NCBI RefSeq assembly: GCF_006175985.1
Contig: NZ_SRSH01000004.1
Coordinates: forward strand, 186,001 to 250,000
DNA: 64,000 nucleotides
Origin: Methylotetracoccus oryzae
Lineage (GTDB): Bacteria > Pseudomonadota > Gammaproteobacteria > Methylococcales > Methylococcaceae
Direction: 5' to 3'
The position numbers and the translations under genes were made by a program. Shown here piece after piece: positions 1 through 7,258 of this stretch (position 1 is its first letter; every line of letters starts with the position of its first letter). The notes under the pieces were generated by a model. The model did not search any database, was not told where the DNA came from, and saw only the letters and a list, made by a program, of their open reading frames with translations.

Positions 1-1498
1 CGGTCCAGTTCGACGCGCCGGCCGAGGCGCCAGGCGCCAGCACCATGTCGCCGATCTCCCGGTCGATGGGCAGCCCGAAACGGCATTCGCGGAGCATGCG
101 GCAGGCCATGTCCCAGCCGGCCGAGGCCGCGTTCATCAGCGCGCCCGGAATGTTCTTGGCATGATCGATCAACCACAAGTCGTCTTCGTCCAGCTTCGGC
201 CGCGCCTTGGCCGCGCTGCCGGTCCCCACCGAGACGACCAGCAGCTCGTCGACACCGCTTTTCCAGCCTAGGTTGTACGGTGCCGCGGTGGCCATCTGGA
301 AGGCCAGGAATGCCGGGTTGTTGAAGGTCGTCACGCCACCGTCGACGAAGACGAAGCTGTACTCTTCGGGCGTGTCCGGCGCGAAGGTCACGACCTCGGG
401 CGGGAAGAAGGTCGGCGCCGCAGTGCTCGCGCGCACGACTTGCCACAGCGGCAGATGGAGGTTGCAGTCCTTGCGGTCGAGCTGGTTGTACTTCGCCAGC
501 GGGTTGTTGCTGACCGGCCAGGGCGAGTCGGTGGTGTGGTTCCGCAGCACCACCATCAACAGTGCGCGCAGCTTCGCATCGCCCAGGGTCGCCGTGTCCA
601 TGCCGGCGGCCAGGCAGGCGGCGATCGGTTCTTTGTCGGCCGGGAAGCGCGGTTCCTTGCGAGCCGGCGCATCGAGCATATGCCCGCTGAATAGCAGCAC
701 CTGACGCGGCTGCCATTGTTCGTCGGGGCGTTTCAACTGCTTGAGCGCGCGATCGAACACCGCAACGCCGGCCGCGACGGTCTCCGGGCGAAAGCCAGGA
801 TCCTGTAGCAGCAGCAACTGCGCCCGGCAGGAGTTCAGCGCGAACCAGTCCTTGTCGCTCCGCGCAATCGCTTCCTTGTACGCCGCCTTGACGCTGGCCG
901 GGGTACCGGCCAGCACCTCCAGGTCGCCCAGCGTCGCCTTGGCCCAGAATAGTTCGCCCGGATCTGTCTCGCATTCGGTGGCGAATTGCACCGCGCCGGG
1001 CATGATCGCCATGTCGCGGTCGTACCGCGTGTCGCCGGTCAGATGCTGGTGCAGATGCATCAGGCTCAGCGCATTGGTACCCGAGTAGTAATGGCTGGGG
1101 CTGACGCGGTAAGCCTTGGCGTAGCTGTCGATTGCCGCGCGCAGCAGCGCATCTTCGTACGCCGCGTCCTCCCGCATTTGCTCAGCCGTCGAGCCGGTCC
1201 TATGCCACGCAACCGTCCAGGCATCCTTGTCAACCCGCGCCAGCAGCGCCCCCGTCTCGGCGTCCTGCGGATGCTTCTCCAGCACCGCTCCGTAGTGTTC
1301 GCGGGCCCGCTCCAGCGAATGCCCGGGTTCCCCGGCCATTGCCAACCGTTGCAGGCACATCCCCATCTCCCGAAGCGCCGCCAGATTCTCCGGGTCGATC
1401 GCCAGTCCCCGTTCCAGATGCTCCAGCGCAAACCGGAACCGCTCGTCCGGCACATCGCCAGGCGATGACAGGAAGATCTTCAGCTCGAGTTCAATCAT
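1..1498 (-). CDS. Chimeric TPR / patatin-like protein, truncated by the window edge
   Basis: About 499 codons are visible, reading leftward; the C-terminus lies outside the window. Residues 7-20 carry KIFLSSPGDVPDER, the opening strand of TIR-like/DUF4062-type domains, but the rest of that domain is absent. Residues 21 to about 300 look like a TPR region of the DUF4071/TRAFs-binding type, ending in GHMLDAPARKEPRFPADKEP. From about 303 the sequence switches to the C-terminal half of a patatin-like phospholipase: LLMVVLRN, DSPWPVSNNPLAKYN, ASTAAPTFFPPE and the catalytic-Asp motif VDGG (Asp386). The nucleophile-bearing GxSxG half is missing, so lipase activity is doubtful. The frame is open throughout. 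Such modules are common in bacterial signalling or defence effectors, but the role here is unknown. Confidence 0.6.
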   Translation of the reverse strand, partial: MIELELKIFLSSPGDVPDERFRFALEHLERGLAIDPENLAALREMGMCLQRLAMAGEPGHSLERAREHYGAVLEKHPQDAETGALLARVDKDAWTVAWHRTGSTAEQMREDAAYEDALLRAAIDSYAKAYRVSPSHYYSGTNALSLMHLHQHLTGDTRYDRDMAIMPGAVQFATECETDPGELFWAKATLGDLEVLAGTPASVKAAYKEAIARSDKDWFALNSCRAQLLLLQDPGFRPETVAAGVAVFDRALKQLKRPDEQWQPRQVLLFSGHMLDAPARKEPRFPADKEPIAACLAAGMDTATLGDAKLRALLMVVLRNHTTDSPWPVSNNPLAKYNQLDRKDCNLHLPLWQVVRASTAAPTFFPPEVVTFAPDTPEEYSFVFVDGGVTTFNNPAFLAFQMATAAPYNLGWKSGVDELLVVSVGTGSAAKARPKLDEDDLWLIDHAKNIPGALMNAASAGWDMACRMLRECRFGLPIDREIGDMVLAPGASAGASNWT

Positions 1499-1546
1499 CC
1501 CTACGGGCTATCCTTGCCCCGCTTTGCGAGTTGGTAAGCCCGTGAA

Positions 1547-1915
1547 CTAAAGCAAGCGATCGAAAATCCACAGCGCCTCCCCCTGCACTGTTACGGCAAA
1601 ATGAGTTCCTTCGGCCAGCAGCCTTTCCCATTCCTCCCGCGTATAGACCAGGAGATCGACCGGGACCGGCAGCTCCAGCGTATCCCAATCCAGCGGCCGT
1701 TCGGCGAAAATACGCGGGGTTTGCTCGACGATGACGATCAGGTCCAGATCGCTGCCGACGCCCCAGTCGCCGCGCGCATACGACCCGAAATAGCCGGCGC
1801 GCAGCAGTTCCGGATGGCGCTCGCGCTGAGCCGCGACCCAGCGACGCGCGGCGGCGTCGACCGCGGCCCGGTCAGGCCATTTGATGACGGACGAAGTCGA
1901 GGATCTCACCGGCAT
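1547..1915 (-). CDS. MNT-type nucleotidyltransferase, antitoxin of a HEPN/MNT pair
   Basis: This small protein (122 aa from the ATG at 1915) has the minimal nucleotidyltransferase signature GSYARGDWGVGSDLDLIVIV, that is GSxxRG followed by the metal-binding SDxD. MNT proteins paired with HEPN proteins act as antitoxins, in studied cases by AMPylating the HEPN partner. The conserved core starts near IKWPDRAAVDAA, so a slightly later start is possible. It overlaps the 3-prime end of the HEPN gene by about 44 nt, which fits translational coupling. The MNT gene is intact although its partner is frameshifted. Confidence 0.72.
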   Translation of the reverse strand: MPVRSSTSSVIKWPDRAAVDAAARRWVAAQRERHPELLRAGYFGSYARGDWGVGSDLDLIVIVEQTPRIFAERPLDWDTLELPVPVDLLVYTREEWERLLAEGTHFAVTVQGEALWIFDRLL

Positions 1916-2254
1916 GGCGCAGCGCATCTCCGCTTTGCAAAGGGCCGTAGTGTTCGAATGGAGGCCCCTCGGCATGGCCGTTCGCGTAACGGGTCGCGAC
2001 GGAGAAGTTGTCGAGCACACGGCCCTTTTCGATCAGATCCGGCGGGCACTCGAACGGCAATTCCTTCAGCAAGCGGGCGATCACGTGTCCCCAGGCTTCC
2101 TGGCCCAGCGATAGATGTAGTGCCTTGACGCCTTTTCGGCGGCCTGTTGCGCGGCGAAGCAGGCCCATTCGTGGCGCCCGGAGGTGCGGGAGTCCGCCGC
2201 CTGTTCCAGGTCCCGCTGCGCCTGTGCCCACCAGTCGGCTGCCCGGTTGCTCAT
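1872..2254 (-). pseudogene. HEPN-domain toxin, frameshifted
   Basis: The first segment from the ATG at 2254 reads MSNRAADWWAQAQRDLEQAA then HEWACFAAQQAAEKA, a typical HEPN start, and then runs out of frame near 2128-2132. The continuation in another frame reads VKALHLSLGQEAWGHV and proceeds to RYANGH and DFVRHQMA. Restoring one G in the AAGGCG run (EKA-VKALH) would rejoin the two parts. RYANGH fits the Rx4-6H motif of HEPN ribonucleases. Either the toxin is inactivated by a one-base deletion or this is a sequencing error; the sequence alone cannot decide. Confidence 0.7.
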
Positions 2255-2350
2255 CCCCCGCCCCTCCTTGATTCAGCGTCTTGCGGCTGGCATTGCGCAT
2301 TCCGCCCGGTCGGGCAAGCTCACGCCGAGCGCGCGCCGCTAAGGCGCGAC

Positions 2351-2668
2351 TCAGTAGCCTCGAAACAGGAAATCCAGTGCGCCGGTCACCGCTGCTTGAG
2401 CGTCCGCCAGCGAAAGCACGGGCGCGGTGAGCATACGAACCGGAACAGCGGCCAGCTTAGGCGTCTCCATCAGGCACTCCATGTCCTCGACGATGAAGAC
2501 GGGGGTGAGACAGGCCGGAATCAGACAGGCCGGGAATCGGTCACGCCGCCGCAGCGGCACGACGACACGGGTGTCCAACCCGTCCAACAGGTCGCTCTGC
2601 ACATCGAGCAGATAGGGAATATCGGACGCCTGCCTTCCGGTATTCCGATAGACATCAAAGCGCGCCAT
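2351..2668 (-). CDS. ccdB: CcdB-family toxin (gyrase inhibitor)
   Basis: The ATG at 2668 gives 105 aa beginning MARFDVYRNTG, close to the canonical CcdB start and at the usual family length of about 100 residues. It includes IPYLLDVQSDLLDGL and RVVVPLR, and ends GALDFLFRGY. CcdB traps DNA gyrase on DNA; C-terminal residues are important for poisoning, and the tail here is complete. The start lies 2 nt after the ccdA stop, so the pair should be co-translated. An ATG at 2686 is possible but would overlap ccdA and add a non-family extension. Confidence 0.88.
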   Translation of the reverse strand: MARFDVYRNTGRQASDIPYLLDVQSDLLDGLDTRVVVPLRRRDRFPACLIPACLTPVFIVEDMECLMETPKLAAVPVRMLTAPVLSLADAQAAVTGALDFLFRGY

Positions 2669-2670
2669 CG

Positions 2671-2910
2671 TCAGAAACTGCGCCACTCATCCAGGGGCAG
2701 ACCGTCCCATTCGACGGTTCCGTTGTACGCGGCGATGAAAGCGGCGTGGTCCAACTGCCAGCGCCGCTCCTGCTCGCATCGAACCAATTCGCGCCGGTTG
2801 TCGTCACAGGCCTGCGAGATGTTGATGCCGAGTGCCTTGGCCTCGGCCAGCACATCCGTGGACAGGGCGGCGTTGGTCGCCTTTTTTGAACGTGCGTCGG
2901 TTTGTGACAT
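2671..2910 (-). CDS. ccdA: CcdA-family antitoxin
   Basis: From the ATG at 2910 the product is 79 aa: a basic N-terminus (MSQTDARSKKATNAALS), a ribbon-helix-helix-like stretch DVLAEAKALGINISQACDD, and the CcdA tail WDGLPLDEWRSF that binds and neutralises CcdB. A GGAG element lies 8 nt before the ATG (CTGGAGCCTACCG). The longer open frame up to 3135 has no CcdA-like sequence and was not used. CcdA-CcdB complexes normally autorepress, and a candidate promoter sits just upstream. Confidence 0.88.
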   Translation of the reverse strand: MSQTDARSKKATNAALSTDVLAEAKALGINISQACDDNRRELVRCEQERRWQLDHAAFIAAYNGTVEWDGLPLDEWRSF

Positions 2911-2944
2911 CGGTAGGCTCCAGTCCGCTGTCGTGGGTATGGGC

Positions 2945-2974
2945 AATGTAGACCAACACTGAGCATCTTGTCTT
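2945..2974 (-). promoter_or_regulatory. Candidate sigma-70 promoter of ccdAB
   Basis: Read on the minus strand, AAGACA (2974-2969) and TACATT (2950-2945) are separated by 18 nt. The predicted start point leaves a leader of about 28 nt before ccdA. Confidence 0.4.
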
Positions 2975-3052
2975 CGGATGCCTGACCGTATCCCTTGCGG
3001 ACCGGTCCGTGATGGGCTCGCGAGTGTGACAGTCAGCGGGTCAACGAGCGAT

Positions 3053-4132
3053 TCAATCGGGGAGCCTACCGCCGTGCCCCGGAACCTCCGGGTCCAGCCG
3101 ATACCTCGCGCCTTCAATCTTCGGCCCGCGGACAATGGGATCGGCGGCCAGCAGCAAGGGGGTGTCGAGGTCGATCCATTCGAAACCGCCGAGGCCGGCC
3201 GCGAAATGCGCGCTGAAGCCCATTGCGAGGCGGGTTTCGACCATGCCGCCGATCATCAGGCCGATGCCGGCGGTCCGGGCCAGCGCGGCGATTTCGAGCG
3301 CCTGCACTACGCCGCATTTCGCCATCTTGATGTTGATCACCTGGGCCATCGAGCCCCGCAAAATGCGCAGCGCGTCGGCCGGGCAGCGGCAGGCTTCATC
3401 GGCCGCGACCGGAACACCGGCCTCGCGCGCGAGGCGGCCCAATCCGTCCCAATCCTCCCGTGGAACCGGCTGTTCCAGCAGGGCCGGCTCGATTCCGGCG
3501 CGCCGCAACTCGGCCAGCACGGCCAGCGCCTGATCGGCGGTGTAGCCCTCGTTGGCGTCCATGACCAGACGGCAGCCGGGGTGGCCGCGGCGGATCGCGG
3601 TCAGTCGGGCGATGTCCTCGCCGGTGTCCAGGCCGATCTTGACCTTGATCGTCGAGAAACCGCGGGCGCGGTACTCGGCGGCCAGCCGCTCGGCCTCGTC
3701 GTTCGGACAGATCGGGATCGTAATGTCGGTGACGAGTTCGCGGTCGCGCCCGCCAAACCACTGGTAGAGGGGCATGCCGGCCTGCCGCGCCAGTGCATCG
3801 AGCAGCGCCATTTCGATACCGGCGCGCACCGAGGCCCGGTTCGGCAGCCGCTCGTTCAGTTCCTCGGAGATCGATCGCCAGGCGGCCGCATCGCGCCCGG
3901 TCAGCCATTCAGCCACGCTACGGGCGGCGGACAGGGCCATCGGCTGGTCCTCGGTTGTCACCGGTGGCAGTGTGGGCGCCTCGCCCCAGCCTACCGCACC
4001 ACCCGCAAGATGCACCGCGATGGCGACATTCCTGACGGAGTCGACACGCGAGGATGCGATCGTGAATGGCGCCTGCAGCGGTGCGTCGAGCGGCTGGGCC
4101 TCCGTCCGGACGATTTCAAAGCAGTTGCGCAT
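3053..4132 (-). CDS. Dipeptide epimerase, enolase superfamily (L-Ala-D/L-Glu epimerase-like)
   Basis: The 359-aa protein has an N-terminal capping domain (about 1-120) and a TIM barrel. The catalytic set of the muconate-lactonizing/dipeptide-epimerase subgroup is present: KVKIG (base lysine), metal ligands in MDANEGY, LLEQPV and AADEA, and the opposite-face lysine in NIKMAK. Family members epimerise Ala-Glu and related dipeptides, often from murein turnover; exact specificity cannot be read here. Length is normal and the gene appears intact. It is transcribed divergently from the aldo/keto reductase gene across a 162-nt gap. Confidence 0.85.
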   Translation of the reverse strand: MRNCFEIVRTEAQPLDAPLQAPFTIASSRVDSVRNVAIAVHLAGGAVGWGEAPTLPPVTTEDQPMALSAARSVAEWLTGRDAAAWRSISEELNERLPNRASVRAGIEMALLDALARQAGMPLYQWFGGRDRELVTDITIPICPNDEAERLAAEYRARGFSTIKVKIGLDTGEDIARLTAIRRGHPGCRLVMDANEGYTADQALAVLAELRRAGIEPALLEQPVPREDWDGLGRLAREAGVPVAADEACRCPADALRILRGSMAQVINIKMAKCGVVQALEIAALARTAGIGLMIGGMVETRLAMGFSAHFAAGLGGFEWIDLDTPLLLAADPIVRGPKIEGARYRLDPEVPGHGGRLPD

Positions 4133-4231
4133 CGGTCGAACGGCCTATTTCTTCTGAAGGGGAGGCCATTCTAACCGGCGTAGTGGCAACGCCTACGCCG
4201 ACCACGGACCAAGGCATTTCCGCGGATGGGT

Positions 4232-4260
4232 TTGTGCCATGCTCATGGCTCCAGTACAGT
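4232..4260 (+). promoter_or_regulatory. Candidate sigma-70 promoter of the aldo/keto reductase gene
   Basis: TTGTGC (4232-4237) and TACAGT (4255-4260) are separated by exactly 17 nt, 35 nt upstream of the chosen ATG. Confidence 0.45.
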
Positions 4261-4294
4261 TGAATCCAGACAATCTCACGTGGGGGAAAACGAC

Positions 4295-5290
4295 ATGCGC
4301 ACGCGGCGCCTCGGCGCAACCGACCTTGAACTGACGACGGTAGGACTCGGCACCTGGGCCATCGGCGGGCCGTGGGCGTTCGGCTGGGGCCCGCAGTCCG
4401 ACAGCGACTCGCTCGCCACCATCCGACGCGCCCTCGATCTCGGGATCAACTGGATCGACACTGCGCCCGCCTACGGCCTCGGCCACGCCGAGACCATCGT
4501 CGGTCAGGCCATCGCCGGCCGCAGCGAGCGCGTGATCATCGCGACCAAGTGCGGCCTGGTCTGGGATGACCCGAGTACCCGGACCGTCGACCACCGACTG
4601 ACCGCCGACAGCGTCATCGCCGAGGCCGAGGCCAGCCTGCGACGCCTCGGCGTCGAGACCATCGACCTGTATCAGATCCACTGGCCCGTGCCCGATGAGC
4701 AGATCGAGGAGGCCTGGCGGGCCATCGACAGCCTGGTCCGGTCCGGGAAGGTGCGTCATGCCGGCGTTTCGAATTTTTCGACAGCCCAGCTCGATCGCGT
4801 GCGGGCCATCGCGCCGGTCGCATCCTTGCAGCCGCCCTTGAGTCTGCTCGACCGCGCAGCCGAGTCGGCGTTGCTGCCGTACTGCGTCGACCAGGACATC
4901 GGGGTCGTCGCCTACGGTGCGATGGCGTACGGGCTGCTGACCGGGAAATTCTCGCAAGCGGCGCTCGCGGCGCTGCCGGCAGACGACTGGCGCCGCCAGG
5001 GCGGCCGTTTCCGCGAACCCGAGCTGAGCGCGAACCTGGAATTCGTCGAGGGACTGAAGCCACTCGCCACACAGCAGGGCCGGCCGCTGTCCCACCTCGC
5101 ACTGGCCTGGGTACTGCAGCGGCCGGGCGTCACCGCGACCATTGTCGGCGCGCGAGATCCGCAGCAGATCGAGCAAACCGCGGCCGCCGGAGATTGGGAG
5201 TTGCCGGACGACACCCGGGCCGTGATCGATGCGCTGCTCGCGCGCCGCGCGAAGCGCCTTGGCACCTACCGGCCAAAGGTCCCGGTGTAG
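4295..5290 (+). CDS. Aldo/keto reductase
   Basis: The ATG at 4295 follows a GGGGGAAAA ribosome-binding region and gives 331 aa beginning MRTRRLGATDLELTTVGLGT, the usual AKR start. The catalytic tetrad is visible: Asp and Tyr in WIDTAPAYG, Lys in IIATKCG and His in YQIHWPVP. The NADP-binding end is represented by VGARDPQQIEQ. These are cytosolic (alpha/beta)8-barrel NADPH-dependent carbonyl reductases with broad substrates. It is monocistronic and followed at once by a GC-rich hairpin. The substrate is unknown. Confidence 0.88.
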   Translation: MRTRRLGATDLELTTVGLGTWAIGGPWAFGWGPQSDSDSLATIRRALDLGINWIDTAPAYGLGHAETIVGQAIAGRSERVIIATKCGLVWDDPSTRTVDHRLTADSVIAEAEASLRRLGVETIDLYQIHWPVPDEQIEEAWRAIDSLVRSGKVRHAGVSNFSTAQLDRVRAIAPVASLQPPLSLLDRAAESALLPYCVDQDIGVVAYGAMAYGLLTGKFSQAALAALPADDWRRQGGRFREPELSANLEFVEGLKPLATQQGRPLSHLALAWVLQRPGVTATIVGARDPQQIEQTAAAGDWELPDDTRAVIDALLARRAKRLGTYRPKVPV

Positions 5291-5308
5291 CCTGCGCATT
5301 CGCGCAGG
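5291..5308 (+). terminator. Hairpin directly after the aldo/keto reductase gene
   Basis: CCTGCGC-ATTC-GCGCAGG is a perfect 7-bp stem with a 4-nt loop starting on the base after the stop codon. There is no following T-run, so intrinsic termination is uncertain. Confidence 0.4.
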
Positions 5309-5427
5309 ACGAGCACGGCGCAGCGCCCCGCGATGGCCGGGCCAAGGCGCAAGGCGGGCGCGCCTCCGAACGGGCAGCGCGAGTTCGACCCATCGCTGAT
5401 CTCTGAAGACTGGCACTGCAATACTCG

Positions 5428-7140
5428 ATGGAACACCAGTACCCCGCCCTTTTCTCCGAACTGCTCGTCGTTTTCGTAGCATCGCTCGTCAGCGTCGTCG
5501 TATTCCAGCGGCTGCGGCTGCCCGATACCCTCGCCTACTTGTTCGCCGGCGGCATGATCGGACCCTTCGGACTGGGCTGGGTGGCTGACAGCAGCGACAT
5601 CAAGTTCCTGTCCGAACTCGGTCTGGTCTTCCTGTTGTTCGAACTGGGGCTGGAATTCTCCCTGCCACGACTTATGAGCATTGGCCGGTCAGTATTCGGC
5701 CTCGGGTCGCTGCAGGTCGGCGGGACCTTGGCGGTCTTAGGCGCCATCGCCTACTGGCAGGCCGGGCTGTCCTGGCACAGCGCGCTGGTGATTGCAGGTG
5801 CACTTTCGCTGTCCTCCACGGCGCTGGTGGTCCGCGAGTTGCGCCACGGCAATCTGACCCATCGCCATCATGCGCAGCTGGCGATCAGCGTGCTGATCTT
5901 CCAGGATCTGGCCGCAATCATCGGGCTGATCCTGGTCCAGGCCTTCGGCACCGAAAACGCGCTGCCGCTGGCCGACCAGATCCTCGAAACCGTCGAGAAG
6001 GGTGTGGTACTGGTGGCGATACTGCTGAGTGCCGGGAAATGGGTTCTCCCGCACATCTTTCGTGAAGTCACGCGCACCCAGTCCGAGGAAGTGTTCGTGC
6101 TGAGCGTCGTCGTCATCATCCTGTTGTCGGCATGGCTGACCAGCACCTTCGGCCTGTCGATGGCGCTCGGTGCCTTTCTGACCGGCGTCATGCTCGGTGA
6201 GAACGAGTACCGCCATCAGGTCGAACTCGACATCCGGCCATTCAAGGACATCCTGATGGGGCTGTTCTTCGTATCGGTCGGCATGCAGATCGACTTCAGC
6301 CTGCTCGGCAACCCGACGGCCTACACGGTGCTCTTGGGCGTGGTGCTGCTGATCGTGCTCAAGGCAACGGTGACGACTCTCGCATCGATGCTGCTAGGCG
6401 AGCCGATCACGACTTCGCTGAAGACCGGCATCATCCTCGCGCAGGCGAGCGAATTCGGCTTCGCACTGCTGATCCTGGCACGCGAACTGGGCGTGATCAC
6501 ACCGGATCTCGCCTCCCGCATTCTGTTGATTGCGCTGGGCAGCCTGATCGTGGCCCCGTTCATGGTGCGGTACAGCTTCGAGATCAGCCAGTTGTTCGTG
6601 CGGCTGATTCCCGGTTCACAGTCCCCGCGCGAACGGGAATTCAGCCGCATCCCACCCAACCTCACCGATCATGTCATTCTGGCCGGCTACGGCCGCGTGG
6701 GACAGATGATCGGCAAGCTGCTGACCGCGAACGGCATCCCGTTCATCGCCATGGATACCGATCCGCATCTGGTCAAACGCGCCCGATCCACCGGCGCATC
6801 CGTCATTTACGGAAGCTGTCACCGCCTCGACCTGTTGAAAAGGTGTCACATGGAACGGGCTCGATTGGCGATCCTGACGTTCAAGTCACTGGAGGATGCG
6901 AAGCGCGTCGTCTCGGAAATCCGTAGCCGGGGCTACAAATGCCCGATCATGGTCCGTACCGAACACGAGGGCAACTACGCCGATCTGCTGGCGGCGGGCG
7001 CCAACCACGTGGTACCCGAGATGCTCGAATCGAGCCTCGTGATGTCGGCTGAGGCCTTGTTGCTGTTGGGTTTTCCCAAAGCCGCGGTCGACGAGCAGAT
7101 CGCGGCAGAGCGGCAAGCATCGATCGTGCCTTCGCCATGA
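5428..7140 (+). CDS. Kef-type monovalent cation:proton antiporter (CPA2) with C-terminal TrkA-N domain
   Basis: 570 aa. The first about 390 residues are a polytopic membrane domain typical of CPA2 antiporters, with LFLLFELGLEFSL, LSLSSTALVV, FQDLAAIIGL and ALGAFLTGVMLGE. After about residue 400 comes a cytosolic RCK/TrkA-N Rossmann domain, with ILAGYGRVGQMIGKLL as the nucleotide-binding GxGxxG. KefB/KefC/YbaL relatives exchange K+ or Na+ for protons in the inner membrane and can be gated by glutathione or nucleotides. No KefF/KefG ancillary subunit gene is adjacent. No clear Shine-Dalgarno sequence precedes the ATG. Confidence 0.88.
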   Translation: MEHQYPALFSELLVVFVASLVSVVVFQRLRLPDTLAYLFAGGMIGPFGLGWVADSSDIKFLSELGLVFLLFELGLEFSLPRLMSIGRSVFGLGSLQVGGTLAVLGAIAYWQAGLSWHSALVIAGALSLSSTALVVRELRHGNLTHRHHAQLAISVLIFQDLAAIIGLILVQAFGTENALPLADQILETVEKGVVLVAILLSAGKWVLPHIFREVTRTQSEEVFVLSVVVIILLSAWLTSTFGLSMALGAFLTGVMLGENEYRHQVELDIRPFKDILMGLFFVSVGMQIDFSLLGNPTAYTVLLGVVLLIVLKATVTTLASMLLGEPITTSLKTGIILAQASEFGFALLILARELGVITPDLASRILLIALGSLIVAPFMVRYSFEISQLFVRLIPGSQSPREREFSRIPPNLTDHVILAGYGRVGQMIGKLLTANGIPFIAMDTDPHLVKRARSTGASVIYGSCHRLDLLKRCHMERARLAILTFKSLEDAKRVVSEIRSRGYKCPIMVRTEHEGNYADLLAAGANHVVPEMLESSLVMSAEALLLLGFPKAAVDEQIAAERQASIVPSP

Positions 7141-7258
7141 CCCTGCCGGCCTTGGACGCACCGGACCACAGCGAATGGTCGTCGGCGGCCGGCTCTGCCC
7201 CGCGCGGCATCGTATCCACCCGGAGACGCGGTGCAATTGACCCTGGAGAACGCGAAGG

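Noticed and set aside
2978-4174. Long plus-strand open frame opposite the dipeptide epimerase
   Set aside because: Shadow frame of high-GC coding DNA; the minus strand has a complete enolase-superfamily active site.
4193-5482. 429-codon minus-strand frame opposite the aldo/keto reductase
   Set aside because: No recognisable domain; the plus strand carries the full AKR tetrad and a ribosome-binding site.
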